From Sanguinoderma infundibulare (lineage: Eukaryota > Basidiomycota > Agaricomycetes > Polyporales > Polyporaceae): 64,000 nt of DNA. Positions 11,589 through 21,526 of the stretch are shown in pieces. The notes under the pieces are model-generated. The model worked only from the letters and a program-made list of their open reading frames with translations. It did no database searches and was not told the origin of the DNA. Both the position numbers and the translations under genes were made by a program. The stretch's first letter is position 1. Every line of letters begins with the position of its first letter. Location: assembly GCA_032821775.1 (NCBI GenBank), contig JAVLRN010000016.1, forward strand, positions 124,001-188,000. Direction: 5' to 3'.

Positions 11589-12253
11589 ATGAATTCCAAC
11601 AAGCTCATCTTGGTGCGAAGATCATCCATCCATGCTGTGCGGGTGGTGTTAACCTTGTACATAGGTCACTGGCGCATCCGGATACATCGCCTCTCATGTC
11701 GTTCAACAACTGCTCGATGCCGGATATCGCGTTCGAGGGTGTGCATCGCCCTCACGTCATATTTGCGTCCGCTGCTCACGGTTGGTTCAGAACAGCACGT
11801 TCCGGAAAGTTTGGAGTTATTCGTGACTTTTGGAAGGAAAACAAGGATTTTCAAGTCGTCGAGGTTGACGACATTGCAACCAGCGACCTCACCGATGCCC
11901 TAAAAGGTCAGTCATGCCTGTCTCCTCAAGTTATCGAGCTTCGGCCGCTGCCCTCGGGCGTAGATCCCCAAGAGAAACGCTTCCTCGTTTCGGACCCGGA
12001 AATGGCGATGTGGGACACCGTCGTCAAGTACCTGCACGAGACGCGCCCGGGGCTGCGTGACAGACTCCCATCACCGGAGAAACGTCCCCAACTCCCAGGG
12101 CCGCTGTCGAAGAACGACGTGACACACGCGAGGGATATATTTAGGATCACTGAATATGTGGACTGGCGGAAGACGATCAACGACACAATCGACGGACTTC
12201 TTGAGGCGGAGAAGATGGGGTTGATCACCCCAGCCGACGCCGCTAATCACTAG
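11589..12253 (+). pseudogene. Gre2-like extended SDR, internally deleted copy (SDR copy 1)
   Basis: Exons 1-3 are recognisable: 11589-11612 (MNSNKLIL), 11665-11738 (VTGASGYIASHVVQQLL, the NAD(P)-binding glycine motif) and 11791-11906 (ending DIATSDLTDALK). Their lengths of 24, 74 and 116 nt match the intact family members. After exon 3 the sequence jumps, in the same frame, to LPSGVDPQEKRFLV, which belongs to the middle of exon 8. Exons 4-7 and the start of exon 8, including the YxxxK active site, are gone. The C-terminal part to 12253 is well kept (ITEYVDWRKTINDTIDGLLE). A fused protein of roughly 190 residues could still be made but would lack catalysis. A young deletion pseudogene is the simplest reading. 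Confidence 0.85.
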
Positions 12254-12394
12254 TCAATGTGAGCAGTACGACAAGCGTCGACGGGAGTTGAGTTAGACAC
12301 CATGACGGAAATCCAGAGTACTTCGCTTTAGACTGATTGGTACGACGATATCCAATAGTATGTCCTTGGAAAATATATATTGCGCTGGATCCAT

Positions 12395-14090
12395 TCAACG
12401 TCCATATTCCCATGCCCCGCTCTCATCTTCCTCCAATGTAAGGGTAGATCCCAGCGAATCGACGATCTCGCTGAAACTGAGTCGGCCCGTGCTGAACACC
12501 ACGTCAGATTGCGAAGCACTATCATCTGTGTTCAAGTCCATGCCAGTGACACCGCGCCGATTGACGAGCTGAAGGTTGAAGAGAAAGCGAGAGACGAGGA
12601 CGCTTGTGATCCTGCTCTCGGACAGATGAGCTGGAGAACAAGAACGGCACAAAACACTCACGGCTCGGAGAAGACGGTGACCTCGCTGACGTTGAGGACC
12701 TTGCGAGTCGGGCCGACCTGAACGAGTCCGACATTCGTTAGATGTCACCATCATTCCGCAGATGGCACGAGGGGATGAGGCGTACTGCTGCCAAGGTGAA
12801 ACCCAACTGGAGGCAGTTCAAGAAGAGCATCACCCTAGGAGTCACTTGGTAAGCGACATGCTACCCAGCCACGTGGGCTTGTGGTCCTTACAAGAAGTAC
12901 GCGGTTCCTGCGACATCCCGTAAGCATGCCACCGATGATGTGACTTCAGGGGGTGTCAAAACGTACCATTGAATAGGACTGCATGTGCCAGGGAACGCTT
13001 TTCTACTCTTCTACTGATCACGTCTTTTCGATAGGTCGCGATCCATGTGACAACGAGGATGATCAACTCAGCGATGATCAGGCTCGTGCGAGACACTATG
13101 GTGACTAAACGACAGGTCCGAGCTCTTAGCATGCCCTTCCTCGAGCGGGATACTGCCAAACGTACATCTACGGAGGGGTAACGATTCAAGGATGAGCCAA
13201 ATCAGATGACCAGAAGCGAACCTAGAAACTCACGTATTCCCCAGATTGTGAGCAATCGGCCCTTGGACTGTCTTACAGTCTGGGGTGTGGTCAGGAAGAC
13301 CAGTGATCAGCATGATACAGAACGTGGCGGCCTAACCGTCGGAGATGAAAGTCGTCAGCCTACGGGAAGTGTGCCTCAGCTGGGAATTCGATACGCACGA
13401 ACTTTGTGATGTTTGGCATCATAGAGAGGACAAACACGAGTGCCGCCAAAGGCCACGTCCTGCCCAACGCATAGACACGCAATGCGGAGAAGACTGGAAT
13501 GAGTTGGAGTTACGATGATTGATCGCCATGACAGTAGCAATATGTACGCACCAGCCCAAGGAAAATATTGAAATCCCTCTACGGACTGCAGGCCTCGTGC
13601 AGATTCCATGCATCTGTGTATATGAACACGAATAAGGATGACCCAACCAACGTTAAAGGAGTGCACACAGAGCGGATCTCACTTCTGGTGAGCGCGTCAG
13701 CTGCCTGGCGCAATGGAGCACAAACGAGATGCTTACCTCTGAGGATGTGTAATACGGAGTGGCGGCTTCCGCTATTGCTAAAAAGAGGGTGAGGTAACGA
13801 TTGAGGAAGAATAGCAACCCTGGCCCTGTGAATTGCTTCTTCCAGAAGAGCGATATCTCCAAGTCGAGTGTAATGAGGTATTCGTACCCGAGGAACGCTG
13901 GGAGATTCGATGCATTAGCTTTCCCTTCATCTTATAGAACAGATGATGATAGTGGACAAACCAAGCACAGCATAGTAGCCACTGAATGCAGTCGCGGAGA
14001 TCATCTGTCGGTATACACCGAATGATTCGGAAAGAAACACATACTAGTTGGCAAAGTTGATATTAGCTAGCGCTTCCGGAGACGGCATTC
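12395..14090 (-). CDS. DUF6533 seven-helix membrane protein (copy 3)
   Basis: Third member of the family seen at 106-4275. Recognisable exons: LGYEYLITLDLEISLFWKK then LLFFLNRYLTLFLA (13780-13900), VFSALRVYALGRTWPLAAL (about 13440-13500), LIIAELIILVVTWIATYRK (about 13030-13090), and a last exon beginning ITSVLVSRFLFNLQLVNRR and ending at 12395. The intron just before LGYEYLIT sits at the same position as in copy 2. The start is unsettled. An ATG at about 14090 (MPSPEALAN) reaches a stop at its expected splice junction, whereas an internal ATG near 14012 (MISATAFSGYYAV) is in frame with the next exon. The role is unknown. It is convergent with the deleted reductase. Confidence 0.72.
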
Positions 14091-14885
14091 AAGGACACTG
14101 TCTTTGTATCGCCAGCCGCACCAAATTACGTGGAGGTGGTGTAGGAAATGGGCGCGAATCGGGGTCTCAACGTTCGGCATTCGTCGAGCCACATGCGTTA
14201 TAAGAAAGCCGCCGAAGCTGCAAGAAAGAAAGCGAGACGAGCATGCGATCGTAAAACATTCACAGTGGCGAAAACCCATCCTATTGCACGTCGCAAAGGT
14301 CTTGACATGAAGCACGGTGCTATGGTGATGTTGGAAGGATCCGGGTGACGCGACGACTCTCTTCACTGTGCAGATACGGGAAGCGGGTACACACCACATT
14401 GGCATGCTTTCCGCAATACACGGCTTCCCCGTGGCATAACATGGTGTGCTTCTGGGATGAGTGTTTCCGTTGGCCTGAGTTACTGAGGGAAATGCAAGAA
14501 CCCGAGGCACTCGGAACCGGAAACTTTATCAGACGGCGCGTCTATCGGTGTGGATAACCCTGGAAACTTGCTATCCAGGTGAGTGCCGATAGGCACGAAG
14601 AATACTGTGTTGTGATAAATTTCTCGCTCAGGTACACGCCACCGTCAGAGAGGATGCGGTATGGACTACTGACCCACCAGACCGCCGCCGGCTACTCTTC
14701 AGCGACCGTCTCCAACAGGGTCTCCAGATGTAGATAATGTACCTCCTTGAATGTCCTATCTGAGATATTCATAAATGGATCCGCTAGAGATGCTCGGGAA
14801 GAAGGATGTGGATGAATGAACGATGACGTGGGCGGTGAGTATGTTGTGGCTGCCAGTGTGGGACCGTTTCCCACGCCATCGCATG
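14091..14885. other. No recognised gene
   Basis: A short Arg/Lys-rich plus frame (14148-14348) is not recognisable. Near 14822 lies GATGACGTGGGCGGTGAGTA, a motif repeated in similar form at about 11083 and 31800. The inverted-repeat element begins at 14886. Confidence 0.4.
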
Positions 14886-14917
14886 GTGACTCCCAGTCAA
14901 AATCGACAAACGCCCCA
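14886..14917 (+). repeat. Left terminal inverted repeat
   Basis: 32 bases, starting GTGACTCCCAGTCAAAATCG; pairs with 18223-18254 with three mismatches. Confidence 0.75.
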
Positions 14918-14928
14918 GCGTGCCGGAA

Positions 14929-15017
14929 CGTGCCCGGTCGTGCTCGGTCGTGCTCGGTCGTGGGCATTGGCGCCTGGCGTTTTCACGATGGGGCACGATG
15001 GGACACGACCGGGCACG
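14929..15017. repeat. Subterminal hairpin of CGTGC words
   Basis: CGTGCCCGGTCGTG at 14929-14942 is the perfect reverse complement of CACGACCGGGCACG at 15004-15017. Three TCGTG words in tandem fill the left arm. This could be a transposase-binding array or a cruciform-forming site. Confidence 0.65.
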
Positions 15018-15546
15018 CTATTTAATACTGTTCATAGGAAAAATCGTGCCCAGTAGTTTCGTCAATGCATGTGATTATAGAGTGTCTAACAATACATATT
15101 GCTCTGTCGTCCGACGTCGTCTCCAGTCGTGCTCAGCCACGCTCCCTCGGGCTCTCTGCAAATCCTGCCCGCCGTCACCGGACACGACCGCGCACGAAGG
15201 TGCACGATGGTGCACAATCGCGCACCCCCTCGCGTGCCCCTCGCGCTTCCCCTTCGTGCGCCGCCACCCATACCGTCCGCTACCTGACGCCGACCGTACC
15301 CGAGTCCAACCGCTCCACCGCTCGATCTGCATCTTCGTCACCCTTGCGCCGTCGCTGTGTATGAGACTCCAGTAAGCGTACCGTGAAGGCACTGGACATG
15401 AATGAATTTGCATACCTTTAAAGGCCGCGTCAGGCGTCCATTGCCTACGCGGCCTTGTGACGTCCCCTCTTGACCATGGCGGCCATGTTCTGCTCTTTGT
15501 ATTTCTAGTAGGTCCCAATTAGCTGTCAAATAGGTACTCAAAAAAA

Positions 15547-16400
15547 TCAGCGACTTGCCGCCCTGGTCTCGGCAACAAGAGCCTTCCACGCTAACTCAAA
15601 CTCCTCCTTCGGGACACTTGTCCCAGCTCACGAGCGGCGGGTCGTCCACCTGGATCCCGTCCTGGCTTGAGCTTCTTGAGCTGCATCGCGAGCTCGCCCT
15701 TGCTGATCGCGTTCGCCGGGAACACGCGCAGGTGCGACGCGAGCCCGAGCGCGCCGCACGTTGCAATGAACCATTTGGTCGGGTCGAGCTGGTACCACTT
15801 TATCGCGTTCCGGTAGTCCATCGGAAACTGGTGGTGAAAGTTGTGGAATCCCTCGCCCACCGTGAAGAGCGCTGCCGGGTGCATCGTCGGATCGCGGGGA
15901 CCGGCGCGGGAAGAAAAAAACGGGGGACCGACGATCAGCACTATGCCAAGGTCGTCGAATGGTCTGCATGACTCGCCTGAGAAGAAGTGGTCTCGTGCGC
16001 TTTCTGTCGTCGTACGGGGTCTCGCCGATATAATGGGAAATGGTGTTGATGCCAAAGGTGGACTGCAGGGACACGACGAGAACGGCGTGAGTACGACCAG
16101 TGATAGCATCCCGATGTGCTCGGCGCGCTGAAAACTATTCCTTTACACGGTGGACGAACGTGATTCGCCACATGCCAGCGTAGTACCATCCCCCCCACCA
16201 ATCCCCCCATCTAAGTCCAGCCACGACCGGAGGAAGCGGGGAGCCTAGGATGAGTATGATGGCGAAGCACCAACGGTGCTGCCACTTCCTACCGTCATCA
16301 CCTTCGCTATCTTCTGCCCTCGTGTCCGCCGCGGCTGCGTGTGTACCCGCGCCCACATCCAAAGAGCCCCCCAACCCCAACAACGAGCGAACGCATGCGC
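15547..16400 (-). pseudogene. Decayed delta-9 fatty acid desaturase (OLE1 type)
   Basis: Clear relic of an acyl-CoA delta-9 desaturase, the ER membrane di-iron enzyme that makes oleic and palmitoleic acids. From the 5' side it reads WQHRWCFAIILILG and GLRWGDWWGGWYYAGMWRI, then STFGINTISHYIGETPYDD. A GC-AG or mutated intron (splicing gives DHFFSALFTVGEG) leads to GFHNFHHQFPMDYRNA, the third histidine box, and DPTKWFIATCGALGLASHLR. Decay is clear. A one-base frame change lies between PYDD and the DHFF segment. Two further shifts are needed to reach PPLVSWDKCP and EEFELAWKALVAETRAASR, the start of the cytochrome b5 tail. The first two histidine boxes are absent and the cytochrome b5 domain is cut off. 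It lies inside the inverted-repeat block. Confidence 0.85.
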
Positions 16401-16424
16401 CTCAGAACCACGGAATTGCACCTA

Positions 16425-17876
16425 GGTCTGGACCTGCGCATGCGCATGCTCCGGTTGCTCCTGGGCTTCCTCTCTTGCGTCACCTTTCCGCACACCCTCA
16501 TCCCGTTCACGCTCGTCGAGCTTGCTGACAACAAACGGGCCCTCCATCGGGATCGAATGGACGTTCCTCATCACATGCCGCCACGAGCCGACAAGGTTCC
16601 TGCCGCCAACGAGGCAGCCTCTGAAGATGAGCGTGTCGTGCAGGGGTAGGCCGGGCCCGTGCCAGATTGGAGACCGGACGAGGACGACGAGCCCGTCCCA
16701 CAAGCGCACGCGACCGTATATCCTAAAGTCGCCCCACGTGAGCGCGTGCCGCCGGAGGGTCTGTGACAAAGACCGCAAACGACAGTCAGCGGTGACGATG
16801 ATGTCCAAGATACCGATGCAGCTGCGCGTGATTTCCGTGCCGCCATCGCTCACCGGTGTCGCAAATGCTGGAGTCGTCGTCCGAGGAGGAGTCGTGCAGC
16901 GCGACGTGCTCGATAAGCTGCTCGATGTCCACCTGAGTGCCGAGGGTGTCCTGGACTTCACGTCTGATGTGGTGCACGCAAAGACCGTCGTCCTCCGACT
17001 CGGACTCGGACCTGAGCTCATCGTAGTCGGAGTCAGAGTCGGCAACGGCAGAGACGTCCATAGACACATCGTCTTCATCCTCCCACTGCGTGTCAGCGGG
17101 CCCGACGTCGACCATCCTCGCCTCACGCTCTCGCTCGGCCTCGTCTCTCGCACGTCGCCTCGTCATGGCTGTTCTCCTTCCCTGACATGTACGGCTCGTA
17201 GACATGCTCCTGCGTCACGCCCCTCCTCCTCAGCCGCAGAACGCGATCGCGAGGGATGTTGGCGAACGAGGCCGGAAGACCGACATAGGCGTCCGGGAAA
17301 CCACGCGGAAAGTAGGCGTTCATGATGCCCTCATCGAACGGGTCGCTGTCGTGAACCTCCCAGTGCGGTAAGGGGCGGGAGGGGCTGATGCAGTGGTGCT
17401 CGCGCAACTTGAAAAAGAGAGGAGTGACACTAGCTTTCACCTCGGGGTGCTCCAGCCTGGGAAGGAACGCGGCTGAATTTATGGCGCCGTGGTAGTTTTC
17501 AATGTCGGGCACCTACGACGACGAGGGAGAAGGTAGAAAGAAGGTCAGCATCGCGCGCCAACTGGGCCCATCGCACAGCACAGACGGCGATGAAAAGGTG
17601 ACTGACCAGATACTGTCCGCCCCAGGTGCCTGAGAGACTGCCGAGGGTGTAAACGGTGCTCTTGGCGCGAGTTGAAGCTGAAAAATGTCAGGAGGCGGTG
17701 CGATCAAGCTGTTTAAAGATGACATCAGCGCGCAACTCACTGTATGCGTCCGAAGGAGTGCGCTCGTGGACTGCAGTTCCGGTGCCGGAGTTGCTGGAGC
17801 TATTGTCGGGGGAATCATAGTCTCCGGGAGCGTCACTTGAGGCTGTCGGACCTGGGGCGTAGGTGGAGGGATCCAA
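16425..17876 (-). pseudogene. Polyporales-type orphan protein (WDGLVVLVR family), probably broken
   Basis: Resembles a family common in polypore genomes, often annotated as F-box-like or hypothetical, with a recurrent domain order. The ATG at 17876 gives a low-complexity N-terminus. Exon 2 carries TVYTLGSLSGTWGGQYL and exon 3 (from 17512) VPDIENYHGAINSAAFLPRL, then FFKLREHHCISPSRPLP and NAYFPRGF. An acidic linker follows, then ILDIIVTA, GRVRLWDGLVVLVRSP, IFRGCLVGGRNLVGSWRHV and IPMEGPFVVSKLD near 16470. A one-base shift is needed around 17140 to join ATC to the acidic linker, and the join before GRVRLWDG also needs either a short intron or another shift. The function of the family is unknown. 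The neighbouring desaturase relic is on the same strand and about 25 bp downstream. Confidence 0.55.
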
Positions 17877-18222
17877 GAAGAGGATGATGAGGGCGGTGGT
17901 GGCTGAAGTTCGTCATGATGCTATATCGGGAGTAGAGCCCATTGAGTGAAACGAAATGCCAGCAAGAGGGAGGAATGGCACGAGGAGAGCGATTCAGTGC
18001 AACACGGATCACACTCAGGTGAGCAGGGCAAGGAGACACGCAGACAGAAGACAGAACGTTGCAAAGACTCGATAACATACACGTGACGCAAATCTCAACA
18101 CTCGTCAACATCAAGAAGCAGCCAAAAATCACCTGCCCGCTTGCAAACACGATGGGGCACGATCCTCACGACCCCACACGACCGAGCACGCTCCTCCACG
18201 CTCCTCCACGATCCCGGAATGG

Positions 18223-18254
18223 TGGGGCGCTTGTCGATTTTGACTGGGGGTGAC
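18223..18254 (-). repeat. Right terminal inverted repeat
   Basis: 32 bases; the reverse complement begins GTCACCCCCAGTCAAAATCG and matches 14886-14917. Confidence 0.75.
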
Positions 18255-18886
18255 TGCGCGGATCTTCCGAAGATTGCAAGTTGCTCCTGCTCTTGCTTGA
18301 ACCAGTCCGAGCTCGCTCCGAGACTCTCTGGAAGACTAGCCTGAGTAACTCAGAGTTATCGGCATTGTGCTAGCGAGAACGATCGCAAAAGTCAGGACCG
18401 TACTGCATGTCTCTGTGAGTTCAACGTCAAGCCGTCCTAAGTGCTGTTTCTTCGGTTAGCCGAGTACTGACTTCGCGTAATTATGTATAGACATTCCAGG
18501 CGCTGTCCAAGCCCCGATTAGATGCCGCGCACTGTACAGACTCTGTCGGGGAAACATTCGCATATGCAAGTGGCCACTCACGGTCAGGACTTGACCATAA
18601 GCCATCATTCATGTGTCCGATTGTACGCTCGCGCATGCCTCGCGATCGCGCCTGTGGGCCTATCGTACTCAGAGAGTCGCATTGACGGACAAGATCGCGC
18701 TGATACCTTGATGCATCCCTCGCACGCCAAAATGGACGAGGCGCTGGTTTGTCGTCCTTAAATGGATGCCAGCATCGCGGGGACTCGGGGAGCAAGTGCC
18801 AAGGCTGTCGTCCTCTAAACTGATACAAGGAGCATTAACGACTGCACGACGACTCGAATCTCCTTGCTCTTCCAACTACACACGCA
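18255..18886. other. Intergenic / promoter of SDR copy 2
   Basis: No gene recognised. The right end should hold the promoter and 5' UTR of the reductase starting at 18887. Confidence 0.5.
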
Positions 18887-20363
18887 ATGACTTCCCCCAA
18901 GTTCATCTTAGTACGCGGGATCCGAGCCATGTTATCCCAACGGTCAACTACTAATCATTTACGCAGGTAACCGGCGCGAATGGATACATCGCGTCCCATG
19001 TCGTACAACAGCTGCTTCAGGCCGGATACCACGTCCGAGGGTATGCTGAATCTCCTCGTTCTACCTTTCCGCTGCTGCTGATACAGTAGTCCTCACAGCA
19101 CTGCTCGGCCTGGCAAGGTCGAGCTGCTTCGCGAGTTTTGGAAGGATACGCGGGGTTTTGAGGCCGTCCAGATCGACGACGTTGCAACAAGCGACTTCAC
19201 CGAAGCCCTCAAAGGTGAGCATGCCATGCTCAACTCCACAGCCCCTCTTGTATTGATCGACTTCATCGGACAGATATCAGTGCCGTGATCCATATCGCTT
19301 GTCCGCTCCCCGGCAAAGATGACCCGCCTATAGTCATCAAGGTCAATTTTAGTCGGGCTGTTACACAACGACCACTGAGTGCGCGATACAGAGTGCCGTC
19401 GAAGGCACGCTGAATGTTCTGCGCCAAGCCACGGCTAAGGGCGTCACGAAGTTTGTCATAACGAGTAGCGGTGGGGTGCTCCTCGACAGTGGGTCACAAA
19501 TTGCAATCCTGCAAACCAGTGCTAATTTAGCCCTTGATACAGTCGGTTCGAAGGATTGTTATACCGGCATAACCATCTCGGAACAGAGTGCGTGGCGCGC
19601 TGTCTAAGGCCTTAGACAATCCTCGGACTCTGCACTGACAACTATACATTCTCCAGACCCGCGCACGGCCTCCCTTCCGGATCTTCTCATTCCTGGGCGT
19701 GCGGACATGTATATCTATTGCGGAGCAAAGATTCTCGCGGAACAGGCGGTCTGGGAGTTCAAGAAGGAGCATCCTGAGCTTGAGATTGCGACCAGTGAGT
19801 ATCTCACTTCCCTACCTTGCGATAGCATTCTCAATATTATTACTCCAGTCATCCCGACTTGGGTTTTCGGCCCGCACATTCTCCCGCTCCGCACGTCTGC
19901 TACGAGCACCGTCAGCGCCATGTACGAACTCATCACCGGCGAACCTGGCGGCCCGATCCCTTTCCAGCCGGCTCCGTTCCACGTGGATGTTCGGGACGTC
20001 GCCCGCGCACACATCCGTGCTCTCGAGCTCCCTCCGCTCCCCGCCGGGGCGGATCCCCGAGAGCGGAGGATCCTCGTTTCACATCCCGATATTCTTATGT
20101 GGGAGACCGTCGTCAAGTACTTGAACGAGACGCGCCCGGCACTGCGGGAGCGGCTGCCATCGCTTGAGAAGGTCCCCATCCTCCCAGGGCCGGTCCCCAA
20201 GTGCGACACCACGCGCGCGAGGGAGGTGCTGGGGATGACGGAGTATGTGGACTGGCGGAAGACGGTGGATGACACGATCGACGCGCTCCTTGAGGCGGAG
20301 GAAGCGGGTTCAATCACGCCGGCCGATGCAGGTAGCGAGACGTGGGGAGCGCGACGGGCGTAG
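18887..20363 (+). CDS. Gre2-like NAD(P)H-dependent aldehyde/ketone reductase (SDR copy 2)
   Basis: Extended short-chain dehydrogenase of the Gre2/cinnamoyl-CoA-reductase/dihydroflavonol-reductase group; reduces aldehydes or ketones with NADPH, probably cytosolic. Eight exons join without a frame break: 18887-18910, 18967-19040, 19099-19214, 19274-19341, 19392-19488, 19543-19587, 19657-19794 and 19849-20363. The start gives MTSPKFIL, immediately before the nucleotide-binding motif VTGANGYIASHVVQQLL. The catalytic YxxxK is YCGAK (IYCGAKILAEQAVWEF) in exon 7, and the upstream serine is in FVITSSGG. Exon 8 gives IPTWVFGPH, a substrate-loop HVDVRDVARAHI and the C-terminal EYVDWRKTVDDTIDALLE. About 360 residues, normal for the family. 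Exon lengths 24/74/116/68/97/45/138 recur in the other intact copies. The substrate cannot be told from sequence; lignin-derived or fermentation aldehydes are plausible. Confidence 0.9.
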
Positions 20364-20637
20364 ATGGCGACCGAGTGACATATCATTGACCGTTGATGTC
20401 GACCCGTTTTGAATCATGGCAACCATAAGACCCTCGCTGTTAAGTAGATAGATCGATACGAGGAGGCCGTGTAATGTGTCGGAGATGGTGCGTGTCGGGG
20501 GAATCTTCAGGAGATATTCATTGTGCTGATGCCGTTCTCGTGACGTTTTATCAATCAAAATGCTCCCAAGCTCAAAGCACAACTGCGTTTTTATCAAAGC
20601 AGGGATGCCCCCCATGTTCACCCCTCCAGGCTCTTCT
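20364..20637. other. Intergenic, nothing recognised
   Basis: Terminator side of the reductase; no signal beyond weak AT-rich patches. Confidence 0.4.
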
Positions 20638-20880
20638 CCGGCAAGCTTCGTACGGAGAAGAACCCGGACGGGGTATCTCACGAAGAGTTCCTCGCGCGGG
20701 TCTGCGGTAACTGTTCCTTTACGGTTCCTCTCCATATACGTGCGCGCTGATCACGTTCATCGCTCCGGAAGGGCCTTCCAGACCTTCGCATCTTGGCAGG
20801 CGGTATTGACGTGCCCTACATTCCCAGCACGATCACCGCAAACCAGCACCAGGCCGTCGCCTCGACTCAATCCACTGTCA
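20638..20880 (+). pseudogene. Relic of a phenol 2-monooxygenase gene
   Basis: Two short pieces in family order. 20638-20720 reads KLRTEKNPDGVSHEEFLARV, matching KAQTEEHADGVSHEEFRAFV and KPRTEDNKDGITHEQFLGCV of the two full hydroxylases further right. About 20780-20870 reads GGIDVPYIPSTITANQHQAV, matching the next exon of those genes (SGIDIRYEPSAIVDPKHQSC). The FAD-binding and C-terminal domains are absent, so this is a fragment. It is on the plus strand, opposite to the full copies, and lies between two reductase genes. Confidence 0.75.
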
Positions 20881-21526
20881 GTAAACGGGGGTTCTGAGGG
20901 TGGGTATCTCTTTAACATCTGAGACCTCTTACGAACACGAGCTGTCTCAGCTTTGCGGAGCACGGCGTATCCTTACGAGATCTGTATGACGTTCACCGCG
21001 AAATATCGCACGAAATTAGGAGGTATACCGTATTGCGCAGTGAGTGTTCTTTCTAATCCCGCCTTGCGCGCTGCCTCACACTGTTCACTAGTGCTTCGAG
21101 CCGCCATGTCAGTCCGCCAGGATATTTTTGCACCTTATCCGGTGGCGGTCACGAGTCTCATCGAGAACCTGCATTCCGTGTAGTACAATCCTGCCGTCGG
21201 CGCAACTTGGCTCCCAACCGCCGTGCGGATGACCTCCAGGAGGCGTATGCCCTCCGGCTACGGCTGAGCCTCCCGAGTCCTTCACGACCCGCATGAGGAC
21301 GATGGATATCCGTCCTGCGGCTGGACCTCGACATATTATAAGGCTGCAACCAGGCTGATGGTTTTTTATGTCGAACTTAGCCGAGAGGCTTCTTCTCGTA
21401 CTTATTGCCAAACATGTGGATTCGCACGCCACACGTTCGGCATCTTGCGAGAGCCAACGCCCAATAAATGCTAGCTCCGTTTTATAAGGTTTCCTGCTGA
21501 TCCTAATCTTTTCTCCAACGCATGCA
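20881..21526. other. Intergenic / promoter of SDR copy 3
   Basis: Short unassigned minus frames (21109-21546) are rich in Gly/His/Pro and not recognisable. No gene is claimed. Confidence 0.4.

Larger units (their letters stand above)
14886..18254. mobile_element. 3.4-kb block with 32-bp terminal inverted repeats (putative non-autonomous DNA transposon with captured genes)
   Basis: The left end 14886-14917 and the right end 18223-18254 are inverted copies, 29 of 32 bases alike, each carrying CCCAGTCAAAATCGACAA. Just inside both ends lie clusters of CACGA/CGTGC-type words (for example CACGATGGGGCACGAT at 14984 and 18148), resembling the subterminal transposase-binding repeats of class II elements. 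No transposase frame is visible inside. The interior carries a decayed delta-9 desaturase and a decayed basidiomycete-specific gene, both minus strand. I could not find a clear target-site duplication (left flank ...TCGCATG, right flank TGCGCGG...). It may therefore be a transposon that picked up host genes, or two single copies of a small repeat in opposite orientation. Confidence 0.6.

Noticed and set aside
14886..18254. Transposase of a known class inside the inverted-repeat block
   Set aside because: All substantial frames there match the desaturase, the orphan family or shadows of them; no DDE-type or helicase motif was seen.
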